DNA of 64,000 nucleotides from Gordionus sp. m RMFG-2023 (lineage: Eukaryota; Nematomorpha; Gordioida; Chordodea; Parachordodidae), in the NCBI RefSeq assembly GCF_954871325.1, contig NC_088778.1, positions 27,079,120-27,143,119 on the forward strand, read 5' to 3'. The first letter of the stretch is position 1, and each line of letters opens with the position of its first letter. Below are positions 13,305 to 34,596 of this stretch, piece after piece. The notes below the pieces were generated by a model that did no database searches, was not told the DNA's origin, and was given only the letters and a program-made list of their open reading frames with translations. A program made the translations under genes and the position numbers.

Positions 13305-16018
13305 GGCCTCGCAGTATCCTTATAAAAAATAAAAAGTTTCTTAAAAGTTTTAAAAAAAATTCAATTTTTGATCAAATTTTTAAAATATTTGAAAGATTCT
13401 TTATTTAAAAAAATCTTTTATTATATTGAAATAAATCATTAAAATTTATTTATCGGTTTTATTGTGAATATTATTCCTAACATTCTTTTATATTATTTAT
13501 TGTGTCATTTATTTATTTTCAAATTTAATGTAGTTATTTATTTTATTTTATATTTTATATCGGTCAATTTAACTTTTTAATATTCCCCAACTTTTTTAAT
13601 ATTTTATTTCTTATAATTTTTAAAATAATTTTTTTCCTTTTTAAATATATATTTTAAAATATATTTGAAATTGAAAATAAAATTCAATAATATAATTTAA
13701 AAAAAATCATATATGCCATTATTTAGAATGGATTTCAGATCAAATAACATCCAAATTTTAATATTTATCATAATATCAAATAAAAAAGTATTATGCAATT
13801 CACAATTATTATTTTCTCCCATCGTCATAAATAGAAAATTCAACAAGTCTTGCAATCAAATATAGAAAATTTGGTCCCAAACCAAAGGTTTAAATCAAAT
13901 TTTAAACAAATTAAGAAGAAAAATAATAATTCGCATTTAGATTGCAAAGGAAATATTTTAAGTTTGATTTTAAGTGGAAAAAAGCAGAGATCTACTCATT
14001 TAGGAAACAGTCCCATTATTTTTGATAAAATTTTTATTTCAGCGGATAAGGCTCATGTGCAAATTGTGAGATAAATAAAATATTCGGTATAAAAATTGAT
14101 TTAATGTTGACTTTAAGTGAAATAAAAAATATCAGAGGGCCACTAATTTAGAGGATTTCTTGAATATTATTGCTAAAATTCACATCGTATTGACCATATA
14201 TGCCGTGATACAAAGCAGAATCTGATATTTAAATAAATAAAGGATACGAAATATATCCTAAAGAATATAAACAATAATAGCTTAAATGTCAAGAAAAAAA
14301 TCTTGTTATGTGTATTAGATGCGGCTCAGTTATGAATTTAGGATGTAAAGCATATTTTTTGGAAAGCCCCGATTATAAAGAGAAAAAGAGTGTTCCAGGG
14401 ACTCTACCTTGAGAGATTTAGGGGAGAGACATTATGCAAATTTATTGTTATTCCAAATATATTATATAAAAATATTTTGATGATGCAAAAAGGTGATAGT
14501 CAGGTCTCCCTCGAGTAAACATTAAAATTGATACTAAGTATAGTGATATACCATTTGTGTTATAAGCATATAAAAAGTATATTGAGATTACTGGCAAAAG
14601 GGAATCCTTAAGAAGAGTGGCAACTCTTCAATAATTAATGAAAAAATTATATCGACATCTTCAATATCGATTGCAAAAAAACATTCCAATTTAAAAAGGC
14701 TTCGTATGCATATATGTATAGGGATATATTTTTTGGGGCGGTATTAAAGGTCTGAAATAAAATAAAATATTTCGACTCACAATGTGCTCAATAATTCATA
14801 AATGAAAATAGAGTAATATTTTATATTATAATTTATCTGAAGTATAGATTCATTTACTCGATAAAAAAAAGTATAGGAGAAATAAAGTTTACATTTGCCT
14901 AGAGGAAGTGTAAATTTATTTGTATGTTGATAATAAATGTAATTTATTATTATTGGATTAACATGGTTATTCAATCAAAAAGGTCGGTATAATAATATTA
15001 TAAATTATACAATTTGTATAAAAACCCTATAAAAAAAGAATAATAAATAATATATATATAATAGTATATTGCCACCCATGCTATTTTGAGATGCCATTAT
15101 GATTAAGGCCAAGAATTGTTAGGATAAAAGTACATAGTAAGCTAGCGTTATTAGAAATAGCGGATATTTTATTAATGGGGAAAAAATATATGGTGTATAT
15201 TTTTCATTTTGCGTCTAAATTAGAATAATTATACACTTCAATAAAAGAAATGAAATAATTTGCTGAATATAGTAAAATTTATTTGTTTAAAGTTATATGA
15301 TTGTTTTGATAAAATAATCTAATTAATATTAAATTTCAAATTTACTTTAAAAATTTTCTAAAAAGATATAAGCGAGATTCCCAATTTTTAGCCATTTATA
15401 ACACCTTTCCCCAAATTTTTCCGCAATTACCACATAATAAGATGAATTATCTGCATATTTCACGTTTTTTTATAAGTTTCTTTTTAAAATGCAGATATAT
15501 ATCAAAGACTTGCGGACACGGTTCGGAACGTTAAGAAATGGTATGATTTATAAAAAAAAAAATTGGATTAGGATTAAAGATTTAAAAATTTGGACCGAAA
15601 GTGAAAAAAATTCTTGAAAATTTTTATATTTATTTGGTGATAATGAAATGAAAATGAATGAAAAAATAATATAGAATTGAAATGAATATGGAAAAAAAAA
15701 TAAAATACATTGATAAAAAAAGGTTGAACATTAGGGTAAAATATAATCCACATATTTGGGATACCATTTTTATATGATATTACAATTTTTAACCCAACCT
15801 TGCATATTTATTTAAATTTTTTTACATATGCTTATAATATAATTTTATTTATAAAATAAATAAATGGTCAATATTTTGCATTTTAAAAAAAATCTTATAA
15901 AAAAAAAATTCATATTAAATATTATATTTGCATTATAAAATTTTAGAGGGAATAAATGTTTGGAATTATTTATAAATAAAGATAACAGTTTTTTTTTCAT
16001 ATATAATTTAATAAAATA
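13305..16018. other. Intergenic, decayed; duplication edge near 13.9 kb
   Basis: From 13305 to about 13880 the sequence still aligns to the region upstream of sulfotransferase B (for example 'tatgcaattcacaattatta' at 13792 and 36875), so the tandem duplication reaches at least this far. Beyond that, frames around 14290-14510 look like broken coding sequence but match no family I recognise. The 74-codon frame at 13850-14074 lies partly in the duplicated non-coding part and is not called. Confidence 0.5.
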
Positions 16019-16199
16019 CATTCTAGCAGTGACGAAGCGTCAAGTTTACTAATAGGGAAGAAATCAAAAAATTTTTTATTTTAGTCAAACTCAAACCATA
16101 AAAACATTAAAATTTATAAATAAGTGGTATTCATCTTTTTTTTTGAGTAAAATGATCAAGTACTGCATTATAAAAATAGATTTTTAATTTTTTATTTAT

Positions 16200-16835
16200 T
16201 TTTTTTCAATCGAAATCAAAGATAGATTCAATAATCGATTTTGGCTCATCCTGTTTCTGTAAAAAGATTTGATTCTTTTTAAAGATGAAAAACTCCGTTC
16301 TGCACTTGCTGTTGTTGAAGCCAAAGTTAAGATGAATTTGCATAATTTAAAAAACTCTTAAAACTTTTCATCAAATCGGTGCATATTAAAAATTTAAGTA
16401 TTACATTAATCTCTTTCTAAATTCAACATCCCGAAACACTACCTAATTCGGTTTCCAGCTTGTGTAAGTCAAAAAATTGAGAATAAGTGTCGTTTAAATT
16501 ATCTTTTAATATTTTTTGGTGTAAGACATATGAAATAGAATTAATCAAATCATTTTGAATATTGCTTGATAGTCCAATAAAAACTGCACTATTTCTAAAT
16601 GATGTTTTATTTTAATAGTAAATTTTCTTCCGCGAGCAAATAAATTAATACAATTTCCTCTATATACTGAATTAGAAGATTCATCATCACCACGGAATAC
16701 GTGCTCCTGAATTCCAAGAAAGCATATAGAGTTGATCAATATTTTGAACATTTATCTATTTGATTTGACTTTTAGAATTATGCTGTTCGATTTTTTTTCT
16801 TGCTATAAAATTTTTTATTTAATATATAGTTTTCT
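16200..16835 (-). pseudogene. hAT transposase, middle and C-terminal remnant
   Basis: Minus-strand translation near 16344-16212 gives TLASTTASAERSFSSLKRIK followed by RNRMSQNRLLNLSL, the classic hAT dimerisation domain (Dimer_Tnp_hAT). The frame at 16751-16545 has FRGDDESSNSVYRGN, the FRG-H/D-D-ES..RGN block of ZMYM1-like hAT transposases, preceded near 16.8 kb by KIEQHN in another frame. Several stops separate these blocks. This is a plain DNA-transposon pseudogene. Confidence 0.85.
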
Positions 16836-17108
16836 CACATCAAATATAAAATAAAATAAAACAATATTATATAAAAACCGAGGTGGGACTACAAGTTCCC
16901 AAAAAACATGCGTAATTATATTTTAAAATTGTGATTTGAAGGTTTTGTTTTATAAAATAAAATTCTTTAGGTTCTGATGTAAGGGCTCTTATCTTTTTTC
17001 TCGGCTATATCAACCGGATTAGAATTTAAATTTTTTGGGAAAGAAGATACGCATGTGAAGTCCCAAATTAAGGATTTCCCTAATGACCAAGGCACGGAAG
17101 TTAAGCCA

Positions 17109-17447
17109 TCAGAAGCCATCATCTAACGATAAATTTGTAGGCTCCAGGATGTTTGATATTCGGGCCCTGGTAAGAGAACGGCTAATAGCTAAATTAATTG
17201 CTGCATGCCTTGCATGCCTGCCTTGACTATATATACAATTTAGACCATGTCTCCCTTTGGAGTCAACTAATGTTTTACATTTGATGCATGTATGTGGTTG
17301 AAAAATGTTACATCCAAGTCGATGGCCTATGGCAACTCTTAATTGTTCATCTGATAAGAGATTACCTAGGTTACGACTTGGTAATGCTTCCAACCATTCA
17401 TAACCACTAGTACAGTCAGCATTCTGTAATAGTTGAATATACACCAA
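17109..17447 (-). pseudogene. CCHC knuckle and start of restriction-like endonuclease of the retroelement
   Basis: The 112-codon frame continues the retroelement protein after the RT frame. CIKCKTLVDSKGRHGLNC is a C-x2-C-x9-H-x3-C zinc knuckle. It is followed by GRHARHAAINLAISRSL and EPTNLSLDDGF, the stretch that leads into the nuclease in related invertebrate RT proteins. The remainder of the nuclease lies in a different frame just downstream, ending at 16967, so the gene is broken. Confidence 0.75.
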
Positions 17448-17464
17448 AGGGGGGTTTGATGAGA

Positions 17465-19249
17465 TTATTTAAAAAATTTTTTTATTAAAGGTTCGAAAAT
17501 AGATTGGTGTGTTAAGATCGTGGGTAAGAGAGCTTCAGGTGGAGCTAAAGATACCCAGGCTGTCAAGGCTGAGTTTAAAAGGTTATCTTTAGGAGAGATA
17601 AAAGAAGATATCATGGCGTTATTCATCAAACGTGATGCCAAAAATGAGGAAAGAGATAGAAGGTTTAAAGGATATAAATCTAAACCACCCATTTTCGAGG
17701 GTAATTGTGAGAAACCCCAATTAAAATCTTCCAATTTAATAATTAAAATATTTTCTAATAAACTTCTAAAAAATTCATGAACACGATTAATAATTTCATT
17801 ATTTAAAAAAAAGGAAGAAGATCTAAAAATATGTACAATCTTTGGTAAAAATAAATATTTTTTTAAAAGAAAAAAGCTCTGGTGTGAAGGAATTTCGTTT
17901 AAAATAGTTTCAAGTCCTGATAAGCCTTCGAAAAATTTTTCTATGAACACCTCACAGTTGGAAAAACTGCTTAAAGGTGAACCTAGAAGATTAATTTCAC
18001 TTTTTTTGATGATTTTAAACCCTTGGACTTTGAGAGTATTTGAATTTAAAAAGCATATTTCCGATTTAGCTTTATTTAGAGTAAGGCCTATGTTTAGAAA
18101 ATTCTTCTCTATATATTCTATCGCTGCAAGAATATTTTTAGAAGGTCCGCAAATGGTACCATCATCTAGATACCATATGTTTAAATCTAAATTAAAAGAG
18201 GATTTTAGACAATGAACTAGGTTATGTATACCTAAACTAAAGATCAGAGGGCCCAAAGGGTCTCCTTGTTGAATACCTTCGTCAGAAGGAATTGTATATT
18301 CCCCGAATTTGAGAGGGGTTCTACAGCCATAAGACTGTTCAATAAATCTTGCATAAACTAGGAATTTTTCATAAAAAATGTTCAAAAATGTTTTTTTGGA
18401 TAAAGAATTAAAAGCATTTTTAAAATCGAGCTTACAGACTACGGCGTCTGGAGGAGGATCTTCGATATATATGCGAAGAGAGTGAGTGGCTATTTCGCAT
18501 CCCCCTTTAGTACCAAAGCCTAGTTGATATGTTTGGAACATTTTTGAAGCATCAGATTTGATGCGCTCAACGATTATCTTAGCTAAAAGTCTCCTAAAAA
18601 ATGACCCTATTGCAATTGGCCGAACTCCACCATCAGGCTTAGAAAAAGCAATTAATCTTGCGCCAAAAATAATTTGGTGAATTTGACTAGGTAAATCATT
18701 GTTCAATATATTTTCACTAAATATTATCAATGAATTTACAAATGAATCTTGATAAGGATTTTTAGGGTTAATTAAAAATTGGAAATAAGAGGGGCGAAAA
18801 CCGTCAATTCCCCCTGCAGAGTTTTTATTAAAAGATAAAACTGTTTTAATTAATTCTTCCTTACCTATTTCGATTAAGTTAGATTTTATAGGGATGGGAA
18901 GATCTTCAGGAAAAGCCTGAGGGTGCAATTTTTTTAATAAAGTAAAAGTATGTTCATCAAATGGAGCCAATTTATCATTAGATGAAGCTAATTTAAGAGC
19001 TCCACATACGTCCCCTTGGTCTATTTTTTTTGATATAATTTTACATTTATGGGCAAAATCAGATGTAGCCCTTACATCAGGAACGTAATTTTCCATTTCT
19101 AAATCATAAAAATGGTCTATTTTATATTTTATACTTTCATGCAAAATAGTTTTTTTATTTTTATCTGTAGGTTTAATAAAGACTTTAAAAGGAAAGGTTA
19201 AACGATTCTCCCAAGCTTTAAGGGAATTTAAATTTAAATTAACTTCCAT
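17465..19249 (-). pseudogene. Reverse transcriptase of the nested retroelement
   Basis: A long frame of 594 codons. RT motifs in order: KPDGGVRPIAIGSFFRRLLA (about 204-223), KLDFKNAFNSL with the first catalytic aspartate (Asp275), GIQQGDPLGPLIFSLG (325-340) and the YLDD box (360-363). It copies element RNA into DNA. The QQGDPLGP form and the following CCHC-nuclease place it with non-LTR elements rather than retroviruses. The frame itself is uninterrupted over the RT domain, so this insertion is younger than the hAT it sits in. Upstream and downstream parts are in other frames. Confidence 0.85.
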
Positions 19250-19354
19250 AATAAGTGTTGTTAAAAAATTAGAAATTAAAGACCTTGATTTAAGGGGTAG
19301 GTGGATTAAGGTTGGTGGCTTTTCCCACTTTAAAAAATTATCATAAAAATCATA

Positions 19355-19531
19355 TTAAAAATTTTGAATTACAATGGGGGTTGTTTCAATTTTGTTGTAC
19401 AAAATTTCATTTAAAGGGGGTTTACCAGAGTTTATACATGGTTTTGACCTGGGCCCATGTTTATAAAAACATATAGCTTGGGTCAAGGTTATATTTCTAT
19501 GGCAGGCATTACAAATGCTTGACATACCCAT
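19355..19531 (-). pseudogene. N-terminal zinc-finger frame of the retroelement
   Basis: A 58-codon frame beginning MGMSSICNAC. Cys7, Cys10, His25 and Cys32 fit a C-x2-C-xn-H-x6-C finger followed by SGKPP; a finger of the form HGPxxxxCxxSGxPP is known at the start of related RT-bearing proteins. It probably binds nucleic acid. The frame closes before the RT frame opens about 100 nt later, so the original protein is either split or broken here. Confidence 0.55.
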
Positions 19532-19885
19532 TTTAGAAGAATAAAAAAAAAAAAAAGGAAAAGAGGGTGGGGGTATGTATAAATGAATAACTTTTCAAAA
19601 ATATTATTTTTTAAAAAAAATAAAAAAATAAAAAATAAATAAAAGTTATAAAATTAAATTGAAAATTTAAATTTTGTTGTATTAAGAATAATTGAGTAAT
19701 GTTTAAATAAAAATTTATATTTTAAAAAATATAATACAAACTAACTTAAGATCTATATTTTTGAAAAATATATATTAAAATTTGAGGTTTAGATGATTGT
19801 GGAATTTTGGAATGTTTAAAAATATTTTTAAAATCAAGTAGATAAATTAACTTAAAACTATATATGATTGAGATAAATATTTTCA

Positions 19886-20200
19886 TCATTGATTGAATCA
19901 AAGACATCTTGGTGGTATGTTAGTGTTGAGCAAGCCACAATAATGTTCTTGTATTAATGATTGTTGTGCAGGAATATCATTGATTGGATCAAAGAAATCT
20001 TGGTGGTAAGTTGAGCAAGCCACAATAAAGTTCTTGTATTATGATTATTTTGCAGCAATATCTATTTAAAACTATATTTGATTGAGATAAGTAATTTCAT
20101 CATTGATTGAATCAAAGAAATCTTGGTGGTAAGTTACTGTTGAGCAAGTCACTATAATGTTATAATACTAATGATTGTTGTGCACCAATATATAAGGTGG
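19886..20200. repeat. Imperfect tandem repeat, about 90-120-bp unit, three copies
   Basis: Units start catcattgattgaatc near 19886, 19976 and 20097. Each contains atcttggtggta, gagcaag.ca and taatgattgttgtgca-like words. The array sits directly upstream of the retroelement and downstream of the hAT N-terminal remnant, so it may be a repeated 5' leader of the retroelement. Confidence 0.7.
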
Positions 20201-20289
20201 TGTGTAAGGGTTGGGTTATTATGTTTAAAGTCAAAGGGATAGCCAGATATTGGGTAGGATTAAAATACTAAAATACCAATGTCATTTAA

Positions 20290-20710
20290 CAAGGTAGGAA
20301 GAATTTTGGTTGAGATATGCTGATTGTTGTGTTAAAATTTCATTGATTGATATTTTGCGCATCGAATCTATCATATTTTAAATACTTGGCCCTGTTTTTA
20401 ATTGAATAATCGACTGAAAATAAGCGGTTGATTCTTTGCCATTTAACTGCCTTTGAAATTATTCATATCCGAAAATCTTTTATTAATCCAAACCTATTTT
20501 TCCTTTGGGTATAATAGGCATAACCAACAATATAAGAATCATAAGCTTCACATCCAGTGAGCCATTCATATTTTTCATATTTATCTATAGAAAAATTACG
20601 GGTGCAAGTTTTGATTTCTTTTTTTTAAGTTTTGTAAAATTGGTTTTGGTCTTCCTTTTTCAATAATCAATTTTTTCGCATCAAAATTTCTTGAGCTAAA
20701 TATTAATGTT
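20290..20710 (-). pseudogene. hAT transposase, N-terminal TTF zinc-finger remnant
   Basis: Minus-strand translation between about 20690 and 20480 gives KGRPKPILQN and then YEKYEWLTGCEAYDSY, resembling the TTF-type finger region (K-Y..W..) of ZMYM1-like hAT transposases, followed by weaker matches towards 20290. It is the upstream half of the transposase whose downstream half is at 16.2-16.8 kb. Interrupted by stops. Confidence 0.6.
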
Positions 20711-20938
20711 AATAAATTTTCATAAACATTAATTAAGGATTTTAAAAACGAAATATTTTTTATTTTAAAAAAGTAAGGAAAAAAATATTATATAAAAAAA
20801 AATTTTTCTCTTTTATTTATTAAAATAATAAGCATTTTTTTTATTTGCTTCCCCAATGCTTATTTTTTAATGATAAATTTACACAATACCATGGCATGAT
20901 TTTCAGAAATATTAAATTTGCTTCCCTCATGTATATTT

Positions 20939-21160
20939 TTTTAACGTAGTAACATTTTTAACGTAGTAAAATAATAGTAACATTTTTAACGTAGTAAAAA
21001 TAATAGTAACATTTTTAACGTAGTAAAAATAATAGTATTTCTTAATATACTAAAAATAATATTATTTTTTTATCGTTATAAAAATTATATTATCTTTTTA
21101 ACGTTATAAAAATTATATTAATCTTTTTAAGTTATAAAAATTATGTTAATAAAAATTTCA
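20939..21160. repeat. Subterminal minisatellite of the hAT element
   Basis: Repeats of about 24-32 bp with the core tttttaacgtagtaaaa, decaying into tttttaacgttataaaaa, at least seven copies. It lies just inside the right inverted repeat of the hAT element and may have grown from transposase-binding subterminal motifs. Confidence 0.8.
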
Positions 21161-21209
21161 ACGGAAGCGCTTCCCTTGCTTCTATGGACGCTTCGTCACT
21201 GCATTCTAG

Positions 21210-24200
21210 CTATGCAAAATATGACCTTTTTGGTGGCAAATAACTGAGCATTAAAGGAGTAAATAATAAATTTAAAACAAGATTTCAAAAGTATTAACTC
21301 ATAATACCCTAGAATTTTCAAATGATAAAAAGAAAAGTTGTTAAAGGAATGCATTCATTATCTATTGGAGCAAAAAGAATTTGTTAAAATGATAGAAGGT
21401 AAATTTTAATTTTTTTTTAGTTTTCTCCTATTTTTATCTATATTTGTCAATTTATTATTAGAAATATTATCTTGTTTTGTATTACCATTAATAATTATTC
21501 TCGAAGATCTTTGCAAAGATAAATTGATGAAAGCTTCAAATAAGAAAGTGATAATTTAAAACAGTTGTTAAAATCCCAGTCATATATCTGCACTAATACA
21601 GATAATGGTCTACTAAGAAGCTTCTTTGGAATGACTTGTCCCTGGGTAATGAAATCGCTATTTTATTTATAAATTCAATAAAATAAATAATTAAATAAGC
21701 TCTCAAACGATAGTTTACAAAGATAATCTCGGGCCCTTGTTGTTAGATGAATAGAGTTATTTGATAATCATGACTTTGGAATTGATAAAAAAGTTATTAA
21801 AGCAGTTTAGATATTCTATGGAAGTAGGTTTTAATAATTTTTTTGACATCATCGAAGATGAATATATAGAATTTGAAGTCATTGAAAGTATTATTTAACG
21901 ATTTTTCTTTTAAAGTAAAATTTTTGATGATAATGCAAATTTAAATATAGATTTTATTTATATAAGATTACTTATTTATTATTATTCAAGGATCTGATAT
22001 CATTGCTTCAGCACATCCGTTGTCTATGCCATACAATGAGTTTCATTGCCACCGTAGACGTCCAGAGCTATTATTCTCCTACCATTTCTAGAATTCATCA
22101 TCTTACACTAGCCAAATGTACTATGTTATGGAATGCTAGTTAGTAGTAGGCCTAAAACAATAGAGGCTATCAAAGCAGTTTTAGGAAAACAATTAATTAT
22201 ACCATGCTGCGAGATGGAGTAGCATGTTTGATAGACTCACTAATTTAAAAATGAACTGCCAAAATTATGTGGAAAATAAAAAATTCCAAAACTAAGAGAT
22301 ATTGAAATGAAATATCTAGAAGAATATTGCCATATGATGTCACCATTGGTTATAGTAATTGAAAAAGTACAAGACGACATTAACTGCTTTTATGGAGAAT
22401 CAGCTCCAATATTAAATGCCTTTCAAAAAATCGTAATTCAAACTGATCTGCATTTTTGCAAATGATGTAAAATATTCTAAATAAAAATATTTAAAAATAT
22501 ATATTAATATGATAAAAACTTTAAAACGGCATTTTTTGGCCAATGTTTATCATCCCTACTATAAAAATCGTTGGATTGATGGTGAAAAAGAAAAAAAAAA
22601 CCTTCTAAGATTTATTAATAAACGAAACTTTAATTATTTAAAAAAAATATATTTTAAATTAATATGTCAGCAAATTTTTCAATTGATGAAGACGATGATT
22701 ACTTTTGTTTTAAAAATACCACATCCAACTAAAATAATTAAGTAAATGATATTGAATTAAAAGTCTTAAATTATAAGAAAAATGAAAAGGAAATCCTAGT
22801 ACACGAGCCGGGCCGTATTTTAATTTTTTAAAAATACCCGGTCCGGGCCGTACCTGAAAATTTTTTTTAAAAAAAATATCCGGGCCAAGCCGGGTCGTAT
22901 ATTTTAAAACCAAATATTTGAAATCGCCATTATTAGCTATATAAATAAAAAATTAGATATTTGGGCCGGGCCGTACAAATGGTATCTCTGCAGGTTTCTG
23001 GTAAGTATATTTATCTGTTAAAAATCCCAAGTATCAATAGCGGTGCTGCAGATCTGACTTAAATACTTTTGTTTCTTTTCTTCCGATTATTAATATGCTT
23101 GAATTCGGTGGGTATTCTCGTTCGATCTAAGGTCAATTAAAGTAATAAAAATTTATTACGAGTGTTTTAAATTTTTTAAAACGATAGAAAATTTTTGGCG
23201 TTTCGTTTAGCTTCGAGTTGGGAGTGGGATGGTGGTATTCAAAACGCATAGAAAGATCAGGTCTAGTTTGCACAAGGGACTTGAACTGATTCTCAAATTA
23301 TAATAAGTTTAGAAAGGTTAATTATATTTTACAATGATTTACATTATCTTTACCCAAATATCATTTGTAATGGCTCTATCATTTTAAAAAAATATTTTGA
23401 TTAGTTAAAAATTTCTGAGTAAAAAAAACAGCTTTTTACGACTTGTAGGAGTAGTTTGGAATTTGTACTATCAATATCTTTCTAAAAGACAAAAAGTCTA
23501 AAATATACAATATGACAACTTTGTTTTGGACCAGTTGAGAAGATTTGGGTAATAGAATAAGAAACATGTGGGAATATTATTAATTCTACGCCGCTTAAAA
23601 TCTGAAAAATGTTAACAATTATATTCAGTATAGAAATGAACGATTAGATTTTTATAATCATAAATATTAATAATTCTTTAATCTCTTAATAAAATACATA
23701 TAAATAGATAAATAGATAAAATATTGTTGTCACTAATCTGAATAATTTTTAAATTTATATATTTTATTATAATCCATTTTTCGGAAAACGAAATACAGAT
23801 AGAGGAACAGATAAATAAGTCTATTAAACAGGGGGAATCGGGCACAGAAATGATTCTAAAACTTTATGTAACCAAATGAATGATGTAAAAATAAAATAAT
23901 ACATTAACGCCGCCCTAGCCTATTGCTAAATTATTGAGCGACCGCGAACTTGACTGGCCAACAAAACGCAGATGAAAATAAACCACAACCGCCGACTAAA
24001 ATTGGGCCCAAAGCTAATTTATAATAATTAAGTTTAGTCATAAATAATACCTAAGGTATATTTGCAAAATGTTTGCTCTAAAATATTTAAAATTGATTAA
24101 ATGATTAGGGAATCCTATTAATTTTTAATTATAAAAAATTTATTAATCAAAAATATTCAACATATACACCTAAATTAATTTTATTTTATTTTCAAATTTT

Positions 24201-24352
24201 TAAAACAAATCAAATAAATTATTTATAATCAACTAAATCAAATATTCCCATTATTTTTATATTACAAATATTATCTCTATTCTAATTTCGGTGATTAATA
24301 ATTCCTTTTTTTTGGTCGTTTTACAGAGTTAAACATATAGGATATAACTTAT
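21210..24352. other. Spacer between the cassettes: hAT remnant, otherwise nothing seen
   Basis: Besides the hAT remnant at about 22.1-23.0 kb, no gene is recognisable. The last few hundred bases should include the receptor B promoter and 5' leader; no specific site can be named. Confidence 0.4.
22110..23000 (+). mobile_element. Decayed hAT element, transposase tail and right end
   Basis: Plus-strand frames carry, in order, KCTMLWN, a TRWS-like block, EMKYLEEYCHMMSPLVI, NCFYGESAPIL and YHPYYKNRWID, matching the conserved order in ZBED/Ac-like hAT transposases (LWN, TRWNS, EYC.VM.PL, L.P, hP.fk..W). The right end is G/C-rich (gccgggccgta) and finishes CTGCAGGTTTCTG at 23000, the same end as the complete small element at 63168-63457. 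Many stops interrupt it. The left end was not found. Confidence 0.75.
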
Positions 24353-33605
<9,253 letters not shown>

Positions 33606-33627
<22 letters not shown>

Positions 33628-33757
33628 ATATTATCTCAAATTTGATTGGCCATCGAATTTTTCAATTATTTACATTATATAGATGACGAGAACAAATTCT
33701 TAAATATTATCTCAAATTTGATTGGCCATCGAATTTTTCAATTATTTACACTGTATT
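33606..33757. repeat. 76-bp tandem duplication at the receptor B stop codon
   Basis: gatgacgagaacgaattctt starts at 33606 and, with one change, at 33682. The two 76-bp copies are almost identical. The first copy contains the receptor B stop (33625-33627). The second lies in the 3' flank and makes the frame at 33646-33837, which is not a gene. Confidence 0.9.
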
Positions 33758-33837
33758 ATATTGTTGTTTATTTTATTTTTTTTAAAGTCATTTCTTTTTA
33801 TTTAAACATATCAATCTCATTGAATTTAAAGTGTTAA

Positions 33838-34596
33838 CTTTGTTTTTTTTAAAATGTCATTTTAAACATGCTTATGCTGACCCAATTAAAAAAAATATAT
33901 TATATTTTTAAATTACTTTATTTTTAATCTTTAATAATAGTAATTAAATATTGTTTAAATCAGAAGAGATAAAAAAAATTTAGTTTATTATTATTGTTAT
34001 GTGTATTATTATTTTTTTATTTTTATGTTTTTTCAAACGAAATTATATTTATATTTAAATCCCTCCTTTCGACATTAGAAAAAAATAATACTCTCTCTAA
34101 TACATTTCTTTCAAAATGGAATATTAAATAATTATTTTACAAAAATAAAAAGAAGAAGATTATTTTTCCCTTTTCACGATTAATAGGTAATTTAAGTTTA
34201 TCTTAATTTAAGAGTATATATTAAACCCGCGTTGCTTACCAGAGACCGAGCGGGCTAGGGAGCCAGAATCGCGATTTTATAAAAGAAAAATAATATACCA
34301 AAATATGTATTGACTAATTGGATGAACATTAAGGCATAATTTATTTTTTTATAAAAGAAATCTATATATAAAAAAAAAATTAATAATTTAATAAGGGAGT
34401 AAATTTATTTAAAAAAATTTGCTCCATTATTTATAAACCCTGGTAATAATATTTCCAAAAAAAAACAAAAGAAATAGGATTTGTTCAACTAGATAACCAT
34501 ATTTATATTTAATTCATTGATGTCTATTTTCTGTCCTTTTATTTCTGGGGGGTAAAATATAAGGAGGTACTCCTTAATTTATACACCTATTCAAAG
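33838..34596. other. Convergent intergenic space of cassette B
   Basis: A/T-rich sequence with no gene. A short GC-richer patch at about 34225-34275 (aacccgcgttgcttacc..) stands out but has no recognisable structure. The poly(A) signal of sulfotransferase B lies near its right edge. Confidence 0.4.
34538..34543 (-). promoter_or_regulatory. Poly(A) signal of sulfotransferase B
   Basis: AATAAA on the minus strand, about 55 nt after the stop codon of the sulfotransferase B gene. Confidence 0.6.

Larger units (their letters stand above)
16967..19531 (-). mobile_element. Non-LTR-type retroelement (zinc finger - RT - CCHC - nuclease), nested in the hAT
   Basis: In minus-strand order: a small zinc-finger frame (19531-19355), a 594-codon reverse-transcriptase frame (19249-17465), a CCHC knuckle plus the start of a restriction-like nuclease (17447-17109), and the end of that nuclease in a neighbouring frame (17110-16967; motifs DGLTSVPWSLG and WDFTC). 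RT followed by CCHC and a restriction-like endonuclease is the layout of R2/R4/Utopia-type non-LTR elements. No long terminal repeats are seen. A few frame breaks make it a decayed copy. Tandem repeats at 19886-20200 may be its 5' leader. Family placement is tentative. Confidence 0.75.
16027..21201 (-). mobile_element. hAT DNA transposon with CATTCTAG target duplication, carrying a nested retroelement
   Basis: Terminal inverted repeats CAGTGACGAAGCGTC at 16027 and GACGCTTCGTCACTG ending at 21201 are perfect complements. They are flanked by the perfect 8-bp target duplication cattctag (16019-16026 and 21202-21209), diagnostic of the hAT superfamily. The transposase gene runs on the minus strand: the N-terminal TTF-type zinc-finger part is near 20.3-20.7 kb and the C-terminal dimerisation domain near 16.2-16.8 kb. 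About 3.4 kb between roughly 16.84 and 20.29 kb is foreign: it holds a reverse-transcriptase element. The 5175-bp total is therefore about 1.7 kb of hAT plus the insert. The transposase frame is interrupted and the element is presumably inactive. Confidence 0.9.

Noticed and set aside
13850-14074. 74-codon plus-strand frame
   Set aside because: Begins in sequence homologous to non-coding DNA upstream of sulfotransferase B, and has no recognisable domain.
14290-14510. Possible decayed coding stretch (CVLDAAQL and neighbours)
   Set aside because: Stops in every frame and no family match by eye.
17520-18215. Plus-strand frames at 17520-17780 and 17943-18215
   Set aside because: Shadows of the long minus-strand reverse-transcriptase frame, which carries all RT motifs.
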